Shown here: in pieces, positions 31,194 through 38,251 of the stretch
Numbering within the stretch: position 1 is the first letter of the stretch
Layout: each line of letters begins with the position of its first letter
DNA from: Alphaproteobacteria bacterium
GTDB lineage: Bacteria; Pseudomonadota; Alphaproteobacteria; JAJFFI01
Length of the DNA stretch: 38,251 nucleotides
Assembly: GCA_030066595.1 (NCBI GenBank)
Contig: JASJBI010000026.1
Location: 62,693 to 100,943 of the forward strand
Direction: 5' to 3'
Made by a program: the position numbers and the translations under genes
Notes under the pieces: generated by a model
Database searches by the model: none
What the model was told of the DNA's origin: nothing
The model's input: only the letters and a program-made list of their open reading frames with translations

Positions 31194-32225
31194 TCAGCTG
31201 CGCTCGCTGACCCCGGCATCCGCGAAGGTCGCCATGCCGGTGTGGCAGGCCAGCGCGGCGCGCAGGATGCCGATCGCCAGGGCCGCACCGGTGGCCTCTC
31301 CCAGACGCATGTTCAAGTCCAGCAGGGCGGTCCGGTCCATCCGGTCCAGCAGGCGCAGGTGGCCCGGCTCCGCGGACTGATGGGCCACCAGGCAATGATC
31401 CAGTAGGCCCGGATCCATGGCATGCAGAACGGCCGCCGCGGCCGTCGAGACATAGCCGTCCAGCAGCACCGGCACCCGTCCCTTGCGGGCGGCTATCACG
31501 GCGCCGGTCATGGCGGCGATCTCGTGCCCGCCCAATCGGCTCAGCAGCTCCAGCGCATCCTGAGCCTCGGCTTTGTGCCGGGCCACCCCGTCGGCGACGA
31601 CCCGGCGTTTGTTCTCGAGCTCGGCGCCGGCGACACCGGTCCCCGGCCCCGTCCAGTCCTTGGCCTCGCCGCCGAACAGGGCATGGCACAGCGCCGCCGC
31701 GGCCGTGGTATTGCCGATTCCCATCTCTCCCAGGCAAATCAGATCCAGCCCATCCTCCACCGCCGTCATGCCGTAGGCCATGGCCTGGGCGCAGGCGTCT
31801 TCGGAGAGCGCCGGTTCGACGGTGAAGTCCGCGCTCGGGGTCTCGAGGGCCAGCTCGTAGACCCGCAATTCGGCATCCATGGCGCTGCAGATCTGGTTGA
31901 TCGCGGCACCACCGGCAATGAAGTTCTGCACCATCTGCGCCGTGACTTCGGAGGGAAATGCCGAGACGCCATGCACCGTCACCCCATGGTTGCCGGCGAA
32001 CACCGCGACCCGGGGCCGGTCCAGGCGTGGCGGATAGCGGCCTTGCCATCTGGCAAGCCAGGGCGTGATCGCCTCGAGCAGGCCGAGCGCGCCGGCCGGC
32101 TTGGTCAGCTGCGCCTCGCGCGCGCCGGCCCGATCGGCCGCCTCGCCATCGCCCTCCGGAAGATCGTTCAGCAGCGCCCGGATCTCGTCCAGGCTGGAGG
32201 CCGAGCCGCTCGCTCCGCCGCTCAC
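31194..32225 (-). CDS. cobT: Nicotinate-nucleotide:dimethylbenzimidazole phosphoribosyltransferase
   Basis: A 343-residue enzyme that makes alpha-ribazole phosphate for the lower ligand of B12. The start is a GTG. Family motifs are [40 protein letters not shown], the [13 protein letters not shown] loop (166-178), TGPGTG and the C-terminal [12 protein letters not shown] with the catalytic Glu310. It is divergent from cobS over a gap of about 135 nt that holds a strong palindromic structure. The cobalamin lower-ligand and late-assembly genes are gathered here. Confidence 0.96.
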   Translation of the reverse strand: MSGGASGSASSLDEIRALLNDLPEGDGEAADRAGAREAQLTKPAGALGLLEAITPWLARWQGRYPPRLDRPRVAVFAGNHGVTVHGVSAFPSEVTAQMVQNFIAGGAAINQICSAMDAELRVYELALETPSADFTVEPALSEDACAQAMAYGMTAVEDGLDLICLGEMGIGNTTAAAALCHALFGGEAKDWTGPGTGVAGAELENKRRVVADGVARHKAEAQDALELLSRLGGHEIAAMTGAVIAARKGRVPVLLDGYVSTAAAAVLHAMDPGLLDHCLVAHQSAEPGHLRLLDRMDRTALLDLNMRLGEATGAALAIGILRAALACHTGMATFADAGVSERS

Positions 32226-32287
32226 GACCGCGACGCGGGTCGGTGGTGCCTGGCAAGCTCGCCGGTTGGCGTCATCGGGGCCCTCCC

Positions 32288-32344
32288 TTATAACCGTGCG
32301 GGGTCCGGCCCTGCTCCTCCCGAGCCGGCCGGACCCGGTTTATA
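32288..32344. promoter_or_regulatory. Extended hairpin in the cobT-cobS divergent gap
   Basis: GGGTCCGGCC (32301-32310) pairs perfectly with GGCCGGACCC (32327-32336). Outer arms TAACCG and CGGTTTA nearly pair as well, giving a long, nearly symmetric structure. It ends 18 nt before the cobS ATG. It is too short for a cobalamin riboswitch and has no B12-box sequence; it may be an operator or an RNA leader hairpin. Confidence 0.45.
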
Positions 32345-32361
32345 GACCAGACGCAATCGGC

Positions 32362-33183
32362 ATGGCAGAGCATTCCTCCGGTCCCGGCTCAGGCGAGCGG
32401 TTCGATCCCGGCCAAGGGACGGCGTCCGATGAGACGGTGAGCGGCCTGTGGCGTGATATCCGAGTGGTGGCGGCGTTCCTGACCCGGCTGCCGTTCGGGG
32501 GACCGCCGGACATCGCCGCCCTGGCGCAGGCATCGCGCGCGTTTCCGGTGGTCGGCGCGGGCATCGGCGCGGTGGGTGCGATCGCGCTCGGCCTCGCCCT
32601 GTCCCTGGGGCTCCCCTCGCTGGCGGCCGCGCTGGCGGCGATCGCGGTGATCTGCGCCCTGACCGGCGCCCTGCACGAGGATGGCCTGGCCGACGTCGCC
32701 GATGCATTCGCCGGCGGCAGCGACGCGGTCCGGCGTCTCGCCATCATGCGCGACAGCCGGATCGGCACATTTGCCGCCCTGGCGTTGATCTTCAGCATCG
32801 GTCTCAGGGTCGCGGCCGTCGGCGGGATCTCGGACGCCGGCGCCGCGGCCGGTGCCCTGGTCGCGGCCGCGGCCGGCTCCAGGGGCATCCTGCCCGCGGT
32901 CATGCGCGCCTTTCCGCTGGCGCGCCGGGACGGCATGGCTGCCGCCATGGGCCGCCCGCCCCGGGAGGCGGGCAATATTGCGGCGCTGTTGGGCGCATTG
33001 TTCGTCCTGTTGTTCCTGGGCCCGCTGGGCGGGTTGCTGGCCATCGCGGTCGGGACCCTCGCGGCCATCTGCGTGGCGTCCCTGGCCCGGCGCAAGGTCG
33101 GCGGCCTGACCGGCGACGTGCTCGGTGCCGTTCAGCAGGTGAGCGAGATCACCGTGCTTCTGGTCGCGGCGGCGGTGTTGTAA
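32362..33183 (+). CDS. cobS: Adenosylcobinamide-GDP ribazoletransferase (cobalamin synthase)
   Basis: A 273-residue membrane enzyme that joins adenosylcobinamide-GDP to alpha-ribazole, the last assembly step of adenosylcobalamin. The start ATG follows the hairpin in the divergent gap. [28 protein letters not shown] (102-119, the Mg-binding acidic motif), [17 protein letters not shown] and [16 protein letters not shown] are characteristic. Several hydrophobic segments follow. The CobC-like phosphatase gene starts 10 nt downstream, suggesting one transcript. Confidence 0.95.
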   Translation: MAEHSSGPGSGERFDPGQGTASDETVSGLWRDIRVVAAFLTRLPFGGPPDIAALAQASRAFPVVGAGIGAVGAIALGLALSLGLPSLAAALAAIAVICALTGALHEDGLADVADAFAGGSDAVRRLAIMRDSRIGTFAALALIFSIGLRVAAVGGISDAGAAAGALVAAAAGSRGILPAVMRAFPLARRDGMAAAMGRPPREAGNIAALLGALFVLLFLGPLGGLLAIAVGTLAAICVASLARRKVGGLTGDVLGAVQQVSEITVLLVAAAVL

Positions 33184-33193
33184 GGCGGTAGCG

Positions 33194-33841
33194 ATGACGG
33201 GTTCGAACGGAGAGACACGGTGGTGGTGGATCCGGCACGCGCCGGTGACCGAGGATGGCGGCTGCGTCTACGGCCAGATCGATGTCCCGAGCAATTGCTC
33301 GGACAGGGTGGCGTTCTCGGCCCTGGCCGCGATTCTGCCCAGAAACCCGGTGCTGGTCACCAGCCATCTGCGCCGTACCACCGAGACGGCCGCGGCGATC
33401 GGGGCGGCAGGGCTGGAGCTGCCGGAGGCGATCGTCGAGCGCGCGTTCGCCGAGCAGCATTTCGGTGACTGGCAGGGCATCAATCGAAGGGAGGTCTTTC
33501 GAGACAATGCGCCTTGGCACGAATTCTGGCTGGCCCCGGCGACGACGCGGCCGCCCGGCGGCGAGAGCTTCTCGGACCTGGTCGGCCGGGCCCGCGACGC
33601 GATCGACCGTTTGACAGGGCTGCACGCGGGGCGCGACATCGTGGCCGTTGCCCATGGCGGGACGATACGCGCGGCGCTGTGCGTGGCCCTCGACCTGGAC
33701 CCCGAAGCAGCGCTATCCTTCTCGATCGACAATCTGTCGTTGACCCGGATCGACCAATTGGATGGCGGTCCGCACGGCGTCCGCTGGCGGGTCTCGGCCG
33801 TCAACGTCGACACCCGGATCGGGGCCGTCTCGACTTCCTGA
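33194..33841 (+). CDS. cobC: Histidine phosphatase, alpha-ribazole phosphatase (CobC)-like
   Basis: A 215-residue phosphoglycerate-mutase-fold phosphatase. The RHA motif is at residues 14-16 with nucleophile His15; Glu87 is in FAEQHFGDWQG, and the second catalytic histidine His154 is in VAHGGTIRA. The position right after cobS suggests removal of the 5'-phosphate in the alpha-ribazole branch. Other histidine phosphatases share the fold, so the substrate rests on context. It precedes a cNMP-binding/FHA protein gene. Confidence 0.82.
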   Translation: MTGSNGETRWWWIRHAPVTEDGGCVYGQIDVPSNCSDRVAFSALAAILPRNPVLVTSHLRRTTETAAAIGAAGLELPEAIVERAFAEQHFGDWQGINRREVFRDNAPWHEFWLAPATTRPPGGESFSDLVGRARDAIDRLTGLHAGRDIVAVAHGGTIRAALCVALDLDPEAALSFSIDNLSLTRIDQLDGGPHGVRWRVSAVNVDTRIGAVSTS

Positions 33842-33870
33842 GCGGCGCCGTCGCCGAAAGATGGGCCAGA

Positions 33871-34623
33871 ATGAAGACGCGTGCTTTTGCGGACGGGACG
33901 AACATCTATCGCGAGGGCGGACCCAGCGACGCGGTCTTCATGGTCGAGCGCGGCGAAGTCGAGGTCTTCAAGGCGGCGCACGATGAGCAGGTCGCCATCG
34001 CGGTACTGAAGCGGGGCGATATCTTCGGCGAGGTCGGCGTCATCCGGAACCGGCGGCGCGGCACGACGACGCGCGCAAAGGGCGATTGCCGCCTCTTGGT
34101 GATTCCGAAAGCGGTGTTTCTGGCCGCCTTTGGCAACGCGAACGAGCTGGCGCTCAGGGTCTTGAATGCGCTTTGCGAACGGCTCGCCAACGCCGATGAG
34201 CAGATCGTTCACCGCTGGACGCCGCCCGAGACCGTGCATGAGGGCGCTTATAAGGAGATCCGCCTGCGCCCGGCCTCCGAGACGGTGGAGAAGCAGATCG
34301 GCGCCGACGGCCTGGTGTTGGCAACCTTGCCGTTCCGCGTCGGCGCGGTGCACGGGGACGCCATGGCCCCGCATGCGAGTGAGTCCCGGCTTGCGCTGCA
34401 CGTGCACGAGAAATTCCAGCTCTCGCCGAGCCATTTCGCGGTCGAGATCGAAGACGGCAATCTGGTGGTCGCCGATTTGGGGAGCCTCTTGGGCACGTTG
34501 GTCAACGGTGTGCGCGTTTCCGGCTTTGAACGGGTCAACTCGGCCGGCTTGGTTCGGGGTGAGAATTTGGTCGTTGCCGGCGGGCTTGATTCGCCGTACC
34601 GGTTTACCGTCACCGTCTCCTGA
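33871..34623 (+). CDS. Cyclic nucleotide-binding domain fused to FHA domain
   Basis: A 250-residue two-domain protein. Residues 1-95 form a cNMP-binding domain (DAVFMVERGEVEVF, GDIFGEVGVI, then RRRGTTTRA in place of the usual R-S-A-T pocket). Residues about 150-250 form an FHA domain, with SPSHF (185-189), DLGSLLGT (202-209) and VNGVRV (211-216). It would read both a small ligand and phospho-threonine peptides. No HTH or kinase is attached, so it is an adaptor. It is only 29 nt downstream of the phosphatase gene. The partner is unknown. Confidence 0.82.
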   Translation: MKTRAFADGTNIYREGGPSDAVFMVERGEVEVFKAAHDEQVAIAVLKRGDIFGEVGVIRNRRRGTTTRAKGDCRLLVIPKAVFLAAFGNANELALRVLNALCERLANADEQIVHRWTPPETVHEGAYKEIRLRPASETVEKQIGADGLVLATLPFRVGAVHGDAMAPHASESRLALHVHEKFQLSPSHFAVEIEDGNLVVADLGSLLGTLVNGVRVSGFERVNSAGLVRGENLVVAGGLDSPYRFTVTVS

Positions 34624-34641
34624 TCCGCCATCGCGCCGCAT

Positions 34642-34658
34642 AGGACAAGAGCTGTCCT
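34642..34658. other. Inverted repeat between the FHA protein and SYLF genes
   Basis: AGGACA and TGTCCT form perfect 6-bp arms with a 5-base centre, about 20 nt after the FHA gene stop and about 110 nt before the SYLF gene. No T-run follows. It may be an operator or a weak terminator. Confidence 0.3.
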
Positions 34659-34768
34659 GGGGAATTCGGACAAGGCTCTGGACGAACGCGTGCGCCTTCT
34701 GCAATATCCGCCGGGGGAATCGCGGGTAAGAGGGAGAATCTGTTCGACTGCTCTGAGAGGGCAACAAA

Positions 34769-35461
34769 ATGGGCCAACTTCGTTCCGCTCTACCCCTTCT
34801 GTCTTTCATTCTGGTGCTCACATTTGGACTGGTCGGTCAAAAGACCGAGGCGGTTGCTGCAAGCGAAACGCAGCAGCTCGTCACTCAGGCCAAGTGGACC
34901 TTTGAGCGCCTGTCGCAGCACGCGCAAATGGGCAGCTTGCGCCGTACCCTTCCGGAAGCCAAAGCCGTCATCATCTTTCCCTCCGTCCTGAAGGCCGCGT
35001 TTCTATTCGGCGCGGAAGGCGGCACGGGCGTAATGATGGTCCGCCTGCAGAACGGCGGGTGGAGCTATCCGGCTTTCTTCACCATCGGCGCTGCCAGCTT
35101 CGGACTGCAGGCCGGCGGCGAGAAGAAGGAGATCGTGGCTTTGGTGATGACCGACAAGGCGGTCAACGCCCTGATCGCGGCGGAGGTCAAGCTCGGCGGC
35201 GACGTCAGCGTCGCCCTTGGTCCGGTCGGTGCCGGCATCGAAGGTTCGACGACCACGGCGGTGGGTGCGGATATCGTCGCCTATTCGCTGTCGAAAGGAG
35301 CCTTCGCCGGACTGGCCTTCGAGGGTGCCGTGGTGCACGAGCGCGAATCCCTGAACGGGGCCTACTATCAGCCCGGCGCGACCGCGCGCGACATCGTCAT
35401 CTACAGCAAGTGGATGAATGGCGGCGCAGAAGAGCTGCGACAGGCCGTGGCCCAGTACTGA
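34769..35461 (+). CDS. Exported SYLF (Ysc84-type) lipid-binding protein
   Basis: A 230-residue protein with an N-terminal signal peptide of about 31 residues. The SYLF domain fills most of the rest: LPEAKAVIIFPSVLKAAFLFGAEGGTGVMM, the WSYPAFFTIGAASFGLQAGGE segment that names the family, ALVMTDKAVNAL, then GPVGAGIEGSTT, IVAYSLSKGAFAGLAFEGAVV and YY. Relatives bind phospholipids; bacterial members are usually periplasmic or outer-membrane-associated. A GAGAGGG region precedes the ATG. No partner is evident; it converges with cobD. Confidence 0.9.
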   Translation: MGQLRSALPLLSFILVLTFGLVGQKTEAVAASETQQLVTQAKWTFERLSQHAQMGSLRRTLPEAKAVIIFPSVLKAAFLFGAEGGTGVMMVRLQNGGWSYPAFFTIGAASFGLQAGGEKKEIVALVMTDKAVNALIAAEVKLGGDVSVALGPVGAGIEGSTTTAVGADIVAYSLSKGAFAGLAFEGAVVHERESLNGAYYQPGATARDIVIYSKWMNGGAEELRQAVAQY

Positions 35462-35491
35462 GGTTCTGCCTGAGGCTATCGAGAACGCGCT

Positions 35492-36484
35492 CTAAATCGC
35501 ATCCAGCGCCAAGGCCAGACCTCCGATCATCCCCGCGTGCAGCAGGCAGGCCACGGCGAACAGGTAGCGAGCCCGTGTCACGTCGGCCGCCGTGGTACGG
35601 GCGCGGCCGGTGCCGAGCCAGGGTTCATCGATCTTGCGACCGCCGTAGCTGCGCGGCCCGGCCAGGGCCAGGTCCAGCGCCCCGGCCAGCGCGCCCTCGG
35701 GCCATCCGTCGTTGGGCGATGGATGCTTGCCGGCGTCCCGCAAGATGGCGCGGATTGCCGCAGCCGGGTTCGCCGTCGGCACGGCGGCGGCGGCCAGGGA
35801 CAGCAGGACGCCGGCGATGCGCGCCGGGATGTAGCCTGCGGCGTCATCGATCCGTGCCGCGGCCAGTCCGAAGGCCGCGTGGCGTGGCGAGCGAAAGCCG
35901 ATCTCCCGGTCCATGCTCTTGACGCTGACATACATCAGCAACCCGGGCAGGCCGAGCAAGACATACCAGAAGGCGGGCCCCACGACGCTCTTGGCGAAGG
36001 TGTCGGCGCAGGCTTCGATCGCCGCGCGGGCCACACCGTAGGAATCGAGCGCGTCCGCATCCCGCCCGACCAGCGCGCGAACCTCCGCCCGGGCCTCCGC
36101 CACCCGGTCCGCCTTGAGCGCGCGGCTGATCCGGCCGGTGCGGTCGAACACGCCGCGCTGGGCGATCAGCATGACCAGGAGCGCGACCTCCGCCACCCAG
36201 CCATAGGGAATGCGGCCGAACAACGTGTCCAGCATCCAGCCGAGCACACCGGCCAACGCGATGACCAGCACAACCAAGAGAAGCCCGCGCACCAGGCGGG
36301 TGTCCTCGCCGCGTCGTTCCCGGTTGAGCTTGCGGTCCAGCAGTGCCGTGAAGCTGCGTATCATCGTGACCGGATGGGGAACCGCGCGGAACAGCCAGGG
36401 CATGTTCGGCAGCAGGCCGTCGAGCACCAGCGCCGCCAGCAGCAGGAGAAGGATTGTCGGCCGCTCGGCAAAGATGCCGGTCAT
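35492..36484 (-). CDS. cobD: Adenosylcobinamide-phosphate synthase (CobD/CbiB)
   Basis: A 330-residue membrane enzyme that attaches aminopropanol (or its phosphate) to adenosylcobyric acid. I chose the ATG at MTGIFAERP, which has GGGGT upstream; earlier in-frame starts at 36499 and 36535 exist. The family features are seen: a hydrophobic start, HPVTMIRSF, GVARAAIEACADTFAKSVVGPAFWYVLLGLPGLLMY, VKSMDREIGF, FGLAAARIDDAAGYIPARIAG and HPSPNDGWPEGALAGAL. It is divergent from the unknown gene at 36597 and lies with cobT, cobS and cobC-like genes. Confidence 0.94.
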   Translation of the reverse strand: MTGIFAERPTILLLLLAALVLDGLLPNMPWLFRAVPHPVTMIRSFTALLDRKLNRERRGEDTRLVRGLLLVVLVIALAGVLGWMLDTLFGRIPYGWVAEVALLVMLIAQRGVFDRTGRISRALKADRVAEARAEVRALVGRDADALDSYGVARAAIEACADTFAKSVVGPAFWYVLLGLPGLLMYVSVKSMDREIGFRSPRHAAFGLAAARIDDAAGYIPARIAGVLLSLAAAAVPTANPAAAIRAILRDAGKHPSPNDGWPEGALAGALDLALAGPRSYGGRKIDEPWLGTGRARTTAADVTRARYLFAVACLLHAGMIGGLALALDAI

Positions 36485-36596
36485 GTGCACCCCGTCCATC
36501 GCTGCACCATGAGTCCGAGTCGGCGGGGCCGTCAATCCTGCAGGTGCTGTCGCGCGGGCGTTGACCCGCCGGTCTGCGGTCCATCATTGTTCCCGA

Positions 36597-37535
36597 ATGA
36601 CCGCCGACCCGCCCGGCTCCCTGTTCGACGCCTATCTCATCGTGGACTGGAGCGCCGCCGCGTTGCCCCGGCGCGGCCGGGACAGCATCTGGTACGCGCT
36701 GGTCCTGCGCGGTCCGCATGGCGTCCGACGGGCGGCGCTCGCCAACCCGGCGACCCGCGCCGCGGCGACAGACGAGCTGGGCCGGCGGCTCGCCCGGCTG
36801 GCTGGGGATGGCCGCAGGGTTCTGGTCGGCTTCGATTTCCCCTTCGGCTATCCCGCTGGCACGGGTGCCCGATTGGATCTCAAGACCCCTTATTGGCGCC
36901 ATATGTGGCAGTTGCTGTCGGATCGGGTCGAGGATGGACCGGACAACGCCAACAACCGATTTCGTGTGGCGGCGGCCCTCAACCGGGCCATCTCGGGGGC
37001 CGCTTTTCCGTTCTGGGGGCATCCGCACCAGCATCGCTATGACGGCCTCAGCCCGACCAAACCGCCCGGCTATGGCGGGGCAGGCTTGCCCGAGCGCCGG
37101 TTGATCGAGCGCCGGGTGCCGACCGCCAAGCCGGTCTGGCAGCTGGCCGGCAACGGCAGCGTCGGCGGCCAGGTGCTGACGGGCCTGCCGCGTCTTCTTG
37201 CGCTGCGCAGCGACCCGCGCATCGCCATGCTCAGCGCGGTCTGGCCCATGGAGACCGGCCTTCGGCACGACGCGTCGGCACAAATCCTGTTTGCCGAGGT
37301 CTATCCGTCGATCCTGCCCTCCGCCCGGCTGCCCGGCTATCCCAAGGATGCCGGCCAGGTGCTGGGTGCGGCGCGCTATCTGGCGAGGCTGGACGGCTGT
37401 GGCGGGCTTGGCGCCTGGTTCGCCGGAGACCCGGCCTTGAGCACCGATGCACGGGTCTTGGTGGAACAGGAGGAGGCCTGGATTCTGGGCGTGACGGACG
37501 CTGCCCCGGAAATCAACCCGCGCCTGCGCGTCTGA
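36597..37535 (+). CDS. Uncharacterised protein with RNase-H-like (DUF429-like) features
   Basis: A predicted 312-residue soluble protein I cannot name. The first strand reads YLIVDWSAAALP (Asp17) and a second acidic strand reads RRVLVGFDFPFGYP (Asp80), like the acidic positions of DUF429/RNase-H-fold proteins. Later come FPFWGHPHQH, RRVPTAKPVWQLAGNGSVGGQ and FAEVYPSIL, suggesting a defined pocket. It is divergent from cobD over about 110 nt, so a cobalamin link is possible but unproven. The ATG has no clear ribosome site. Its last 23 bases overlap the end of the convergent ankyrin gene. Confidence 0.65.
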   Translation: MTADPPGSLFDAYLIVDWSAAALPRRGRDSIWYALVLRGPHGVRRAALANPATRAAATDELGRRLARLAGDGRRVLVGFDFPFGYPAGTGARLDLKTPYWRHMWQLLSDRVEDGPDNANNRFRVAAALNRAISGAAFPFWGHPHQHRYDGLSPTKPPGYGGAGLPERRLIERRVPTAKPVWQLAGNGSVGGQVLTGLPRLLALRSDPRIAMLSAVWPMETGLRHDASAQILFAEVYPSILPSARLPGYPKDAGQVLGAARYLARLDGCGGLGAWFAGDPALSTDARVLVEQEEAWILGVTDAAPEINPRLRV

Positions 37536-38064
37536 GCATATCGGCGATATAGCTCTGCCGGCTGCGCTCCGCCCAATCGAGCGCGCTCAAGCCGGTATAG
37601 TCGGTCCAGGCGACATCTGCTTTGTGCTCGATCAGGGTCTCCACGACGCTGACATGGCCCCGCCGGACAGCCCGGATCAAAGGCGTGAATCCTTGCTTGT
37701 CGGGAATGTCCGGATTGGCGCCCGCCGCCAGCAGGATACGCACGAGCTCCAGATGCCCGTTGGCGGCCGCCAGATTGAGAGCGGTCGCGCCGTCTTGGTT
37801 TCTGCGCTGGTGCGATGCATTGGCCTCGAGCAGCATGTTTGCGATATCCGCATAGCCGTTCTTCGCAGCGTGCATCAGGGCGGTCGTCCGGTAGGTGTCC
37901 GTCTCGTTCACCGGAGCGCCGCGCGCGATCGCGCTCCGGACGCCGTCCGTATCGCCGATCTTGGCGCTCTCGATGATCGCCGGTCCGCCGAGCAGGCTGG
38001 TCTGCGCCCAGGCCGCTCCGGCCACGGCGGTCACAAGCAGCAGCAGTGCGACAAAAACTCTCAT
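37513..38064 (-). CDS. Exported ankyrin-repeat protein
   Basis: A 183-residue protein. Residues 1-20 are a signal peptide ending in AGAAWA. At least three ankyrin repeats follow: TTALMHAAKNGYADIANMLLEANAS, GATALNLAAANGHLELVRILLAAGAN and GFTPLIRAVRRGHVSVVETLIEHKAD, with partial capping repeats before and after. Ankyrin repeats bind partner proteins; here this would be in the periplasm. It is convergent with the unknown gene at 36597, overlapping it by 23 bases. A GAGAAA stretch precedes the ATG. Confidence 0.88.
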   Translation of the reverse strand: MRVFVALLLLVTAVAGAAWAQTSLLGGPAIIESAKIGDTDGVRSAIARGAPVNETDTYRTTALMHAAKNGYADIANMLLEANASHQRRNQDGATALNLAAANGHLELVRILLAAGANPDIPDKQGFTPLIRAVRRGHVSVVETLIEHKADVAWTDYTGLSALDWAERSRQSYIADMLRRAGAG

Positions 38065-38194
38065 TTTCTCGCAGCTTATCGGTCGTTACTCTTCCCTTTT
38101 GCGTATAGTATCTAGCCCCTAAGGCGGCGTCGAGACCGGCGCGGGACCCGATACAGCCGCTCTCCTCCCGCCGTTCCCTCCCAAAGGTGATCCC

Positions 38195-38251
38195 ATGCAG
38201 ACAGGCGGCCGCCCCCGCATCGCAACTGTAGTCGCGGCCATGGCCGTGGCG
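38195..38251 (+). CDS. Start of an exported protein, truncated by the window end
   Basis: The first 19 codons from an ATG preceded by AAAGGTGAT, a strong ribosome site. The residues MQTGGRPRIATVVAAMAVA look like the start of a signal peptide. Nothing of the mature protein is visible, so no family can be named. Confidence 0.5.
   Translation, partial: MQTGGRPRIATVVAAMAVA

Noticed and set aside
32226..32361. Cobalamin riboswitch between cobT and cobS
   Set aside because: The gap is only about 135 nt and lacks the B12-box sequence; only a simple hairpin is present.

Overview
The window is about 38 kb of GC-rich, densely coded bacterial chromosome. It looks alphaproteobacterial, probably Rhodospirillales-like. 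The reasons are a DUF3126 gene, a RegB/RegA (ActSR/PrrBA) redox two-component pair, a twin-transmembrane (HIG1-type) protein, an ethylmalonyl-CoA pathway cluster, CtrA-like TTAA-N7-TTAA sites and a TRAP-transporter start. No phage, insertion sequence, rRNA, tRNA or CRISPR array was seen; this appears to be core metabolic and regulatory chromosome.

Layout. 1-5.4 kb (minus strand): start of a TRAP solute receptor, an Mth938-like protein, a sterol-glucosyltransferase-like enzyme, a DUF4743 Nudix hydrolase overlapping a membrane-protein gene, a YceI protein with a strong terminator, and a second membrane protein paralogous to the first. 5.5-9.5 kb (minus): enoyl-CoA hydratase and a PaaK-like acyl-CoA ligase (overlapping), DUF3126, a quinone-reductase-type oxidoreductase and an ArsR repressor, with shared TCGATATA motifs upstream of the last two. 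9.9-17.3 kb: GyrI-like protein, ethylmalonyl-CoA mutase (ecm), HxlR regulator, GNAT, then crotonyl-CoA carboxylase/reductase (ccr), a small membrane protein and methylsuccinyl-CoA dehydrogenase (mcd). 17.6-22.6 kb: atypical response regulator, small MIase-like protein, twin-TM protein, PduO-type cobalamin adenosyltransferase, etfB-etfA and 3-hydroxybutyryl-CoA dehydrogenase.

22.7-30.2 kb: a metallophosphoesterase, a membrane PAS/HD-GYP protein that has lost its HD dyad, a divergent LapG-like protease, RegA/RegB and a two-gene ABC exporter. 30.2-31.2 kb: an AT-rich regulatory region and a very Arg-rich histone-H1-like protein. 31.2-37.5 kb: late cobalamin genes (cobT, cobS, a CobC-like phosphatase, cobD) interleaved with a cNMP-binding/FHA fusion, a SYLF lipoprotein-like protein and an RNase-H-fold-like unknown. 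The end holds an ankyrin protein and the start of an exported protein.

How it fits together. Ccr, Ecm and Mcd are three signature enzymes of the ethylmalonyl-CoA pathway for C2 assimilation. Ecm needs adenosylcobalamin, which the PduO-type adenosyltransferase and the late cobalamin genes would supply. Mcd is an ETF-linked acyl-CoA dehydrogenase, and etfBA lies about 2.7 kb downstream. The 3-hydroxybutyryl-CoA dehydrogenase connects to crotonyl-CoA/PHB metabolism. The window therefore groups a B12-dependent pathway with its cofactor and electron-transfer supply. The most unusual elements are the H1-like protein with a CtrA-like box, the degenerate HD-GYP protein diverging from a LapG protease across another CtrA-like box, and a paralogous membrane-protein pair around yceI. 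All functions are inferred from recalled family motifs; no database search was run.
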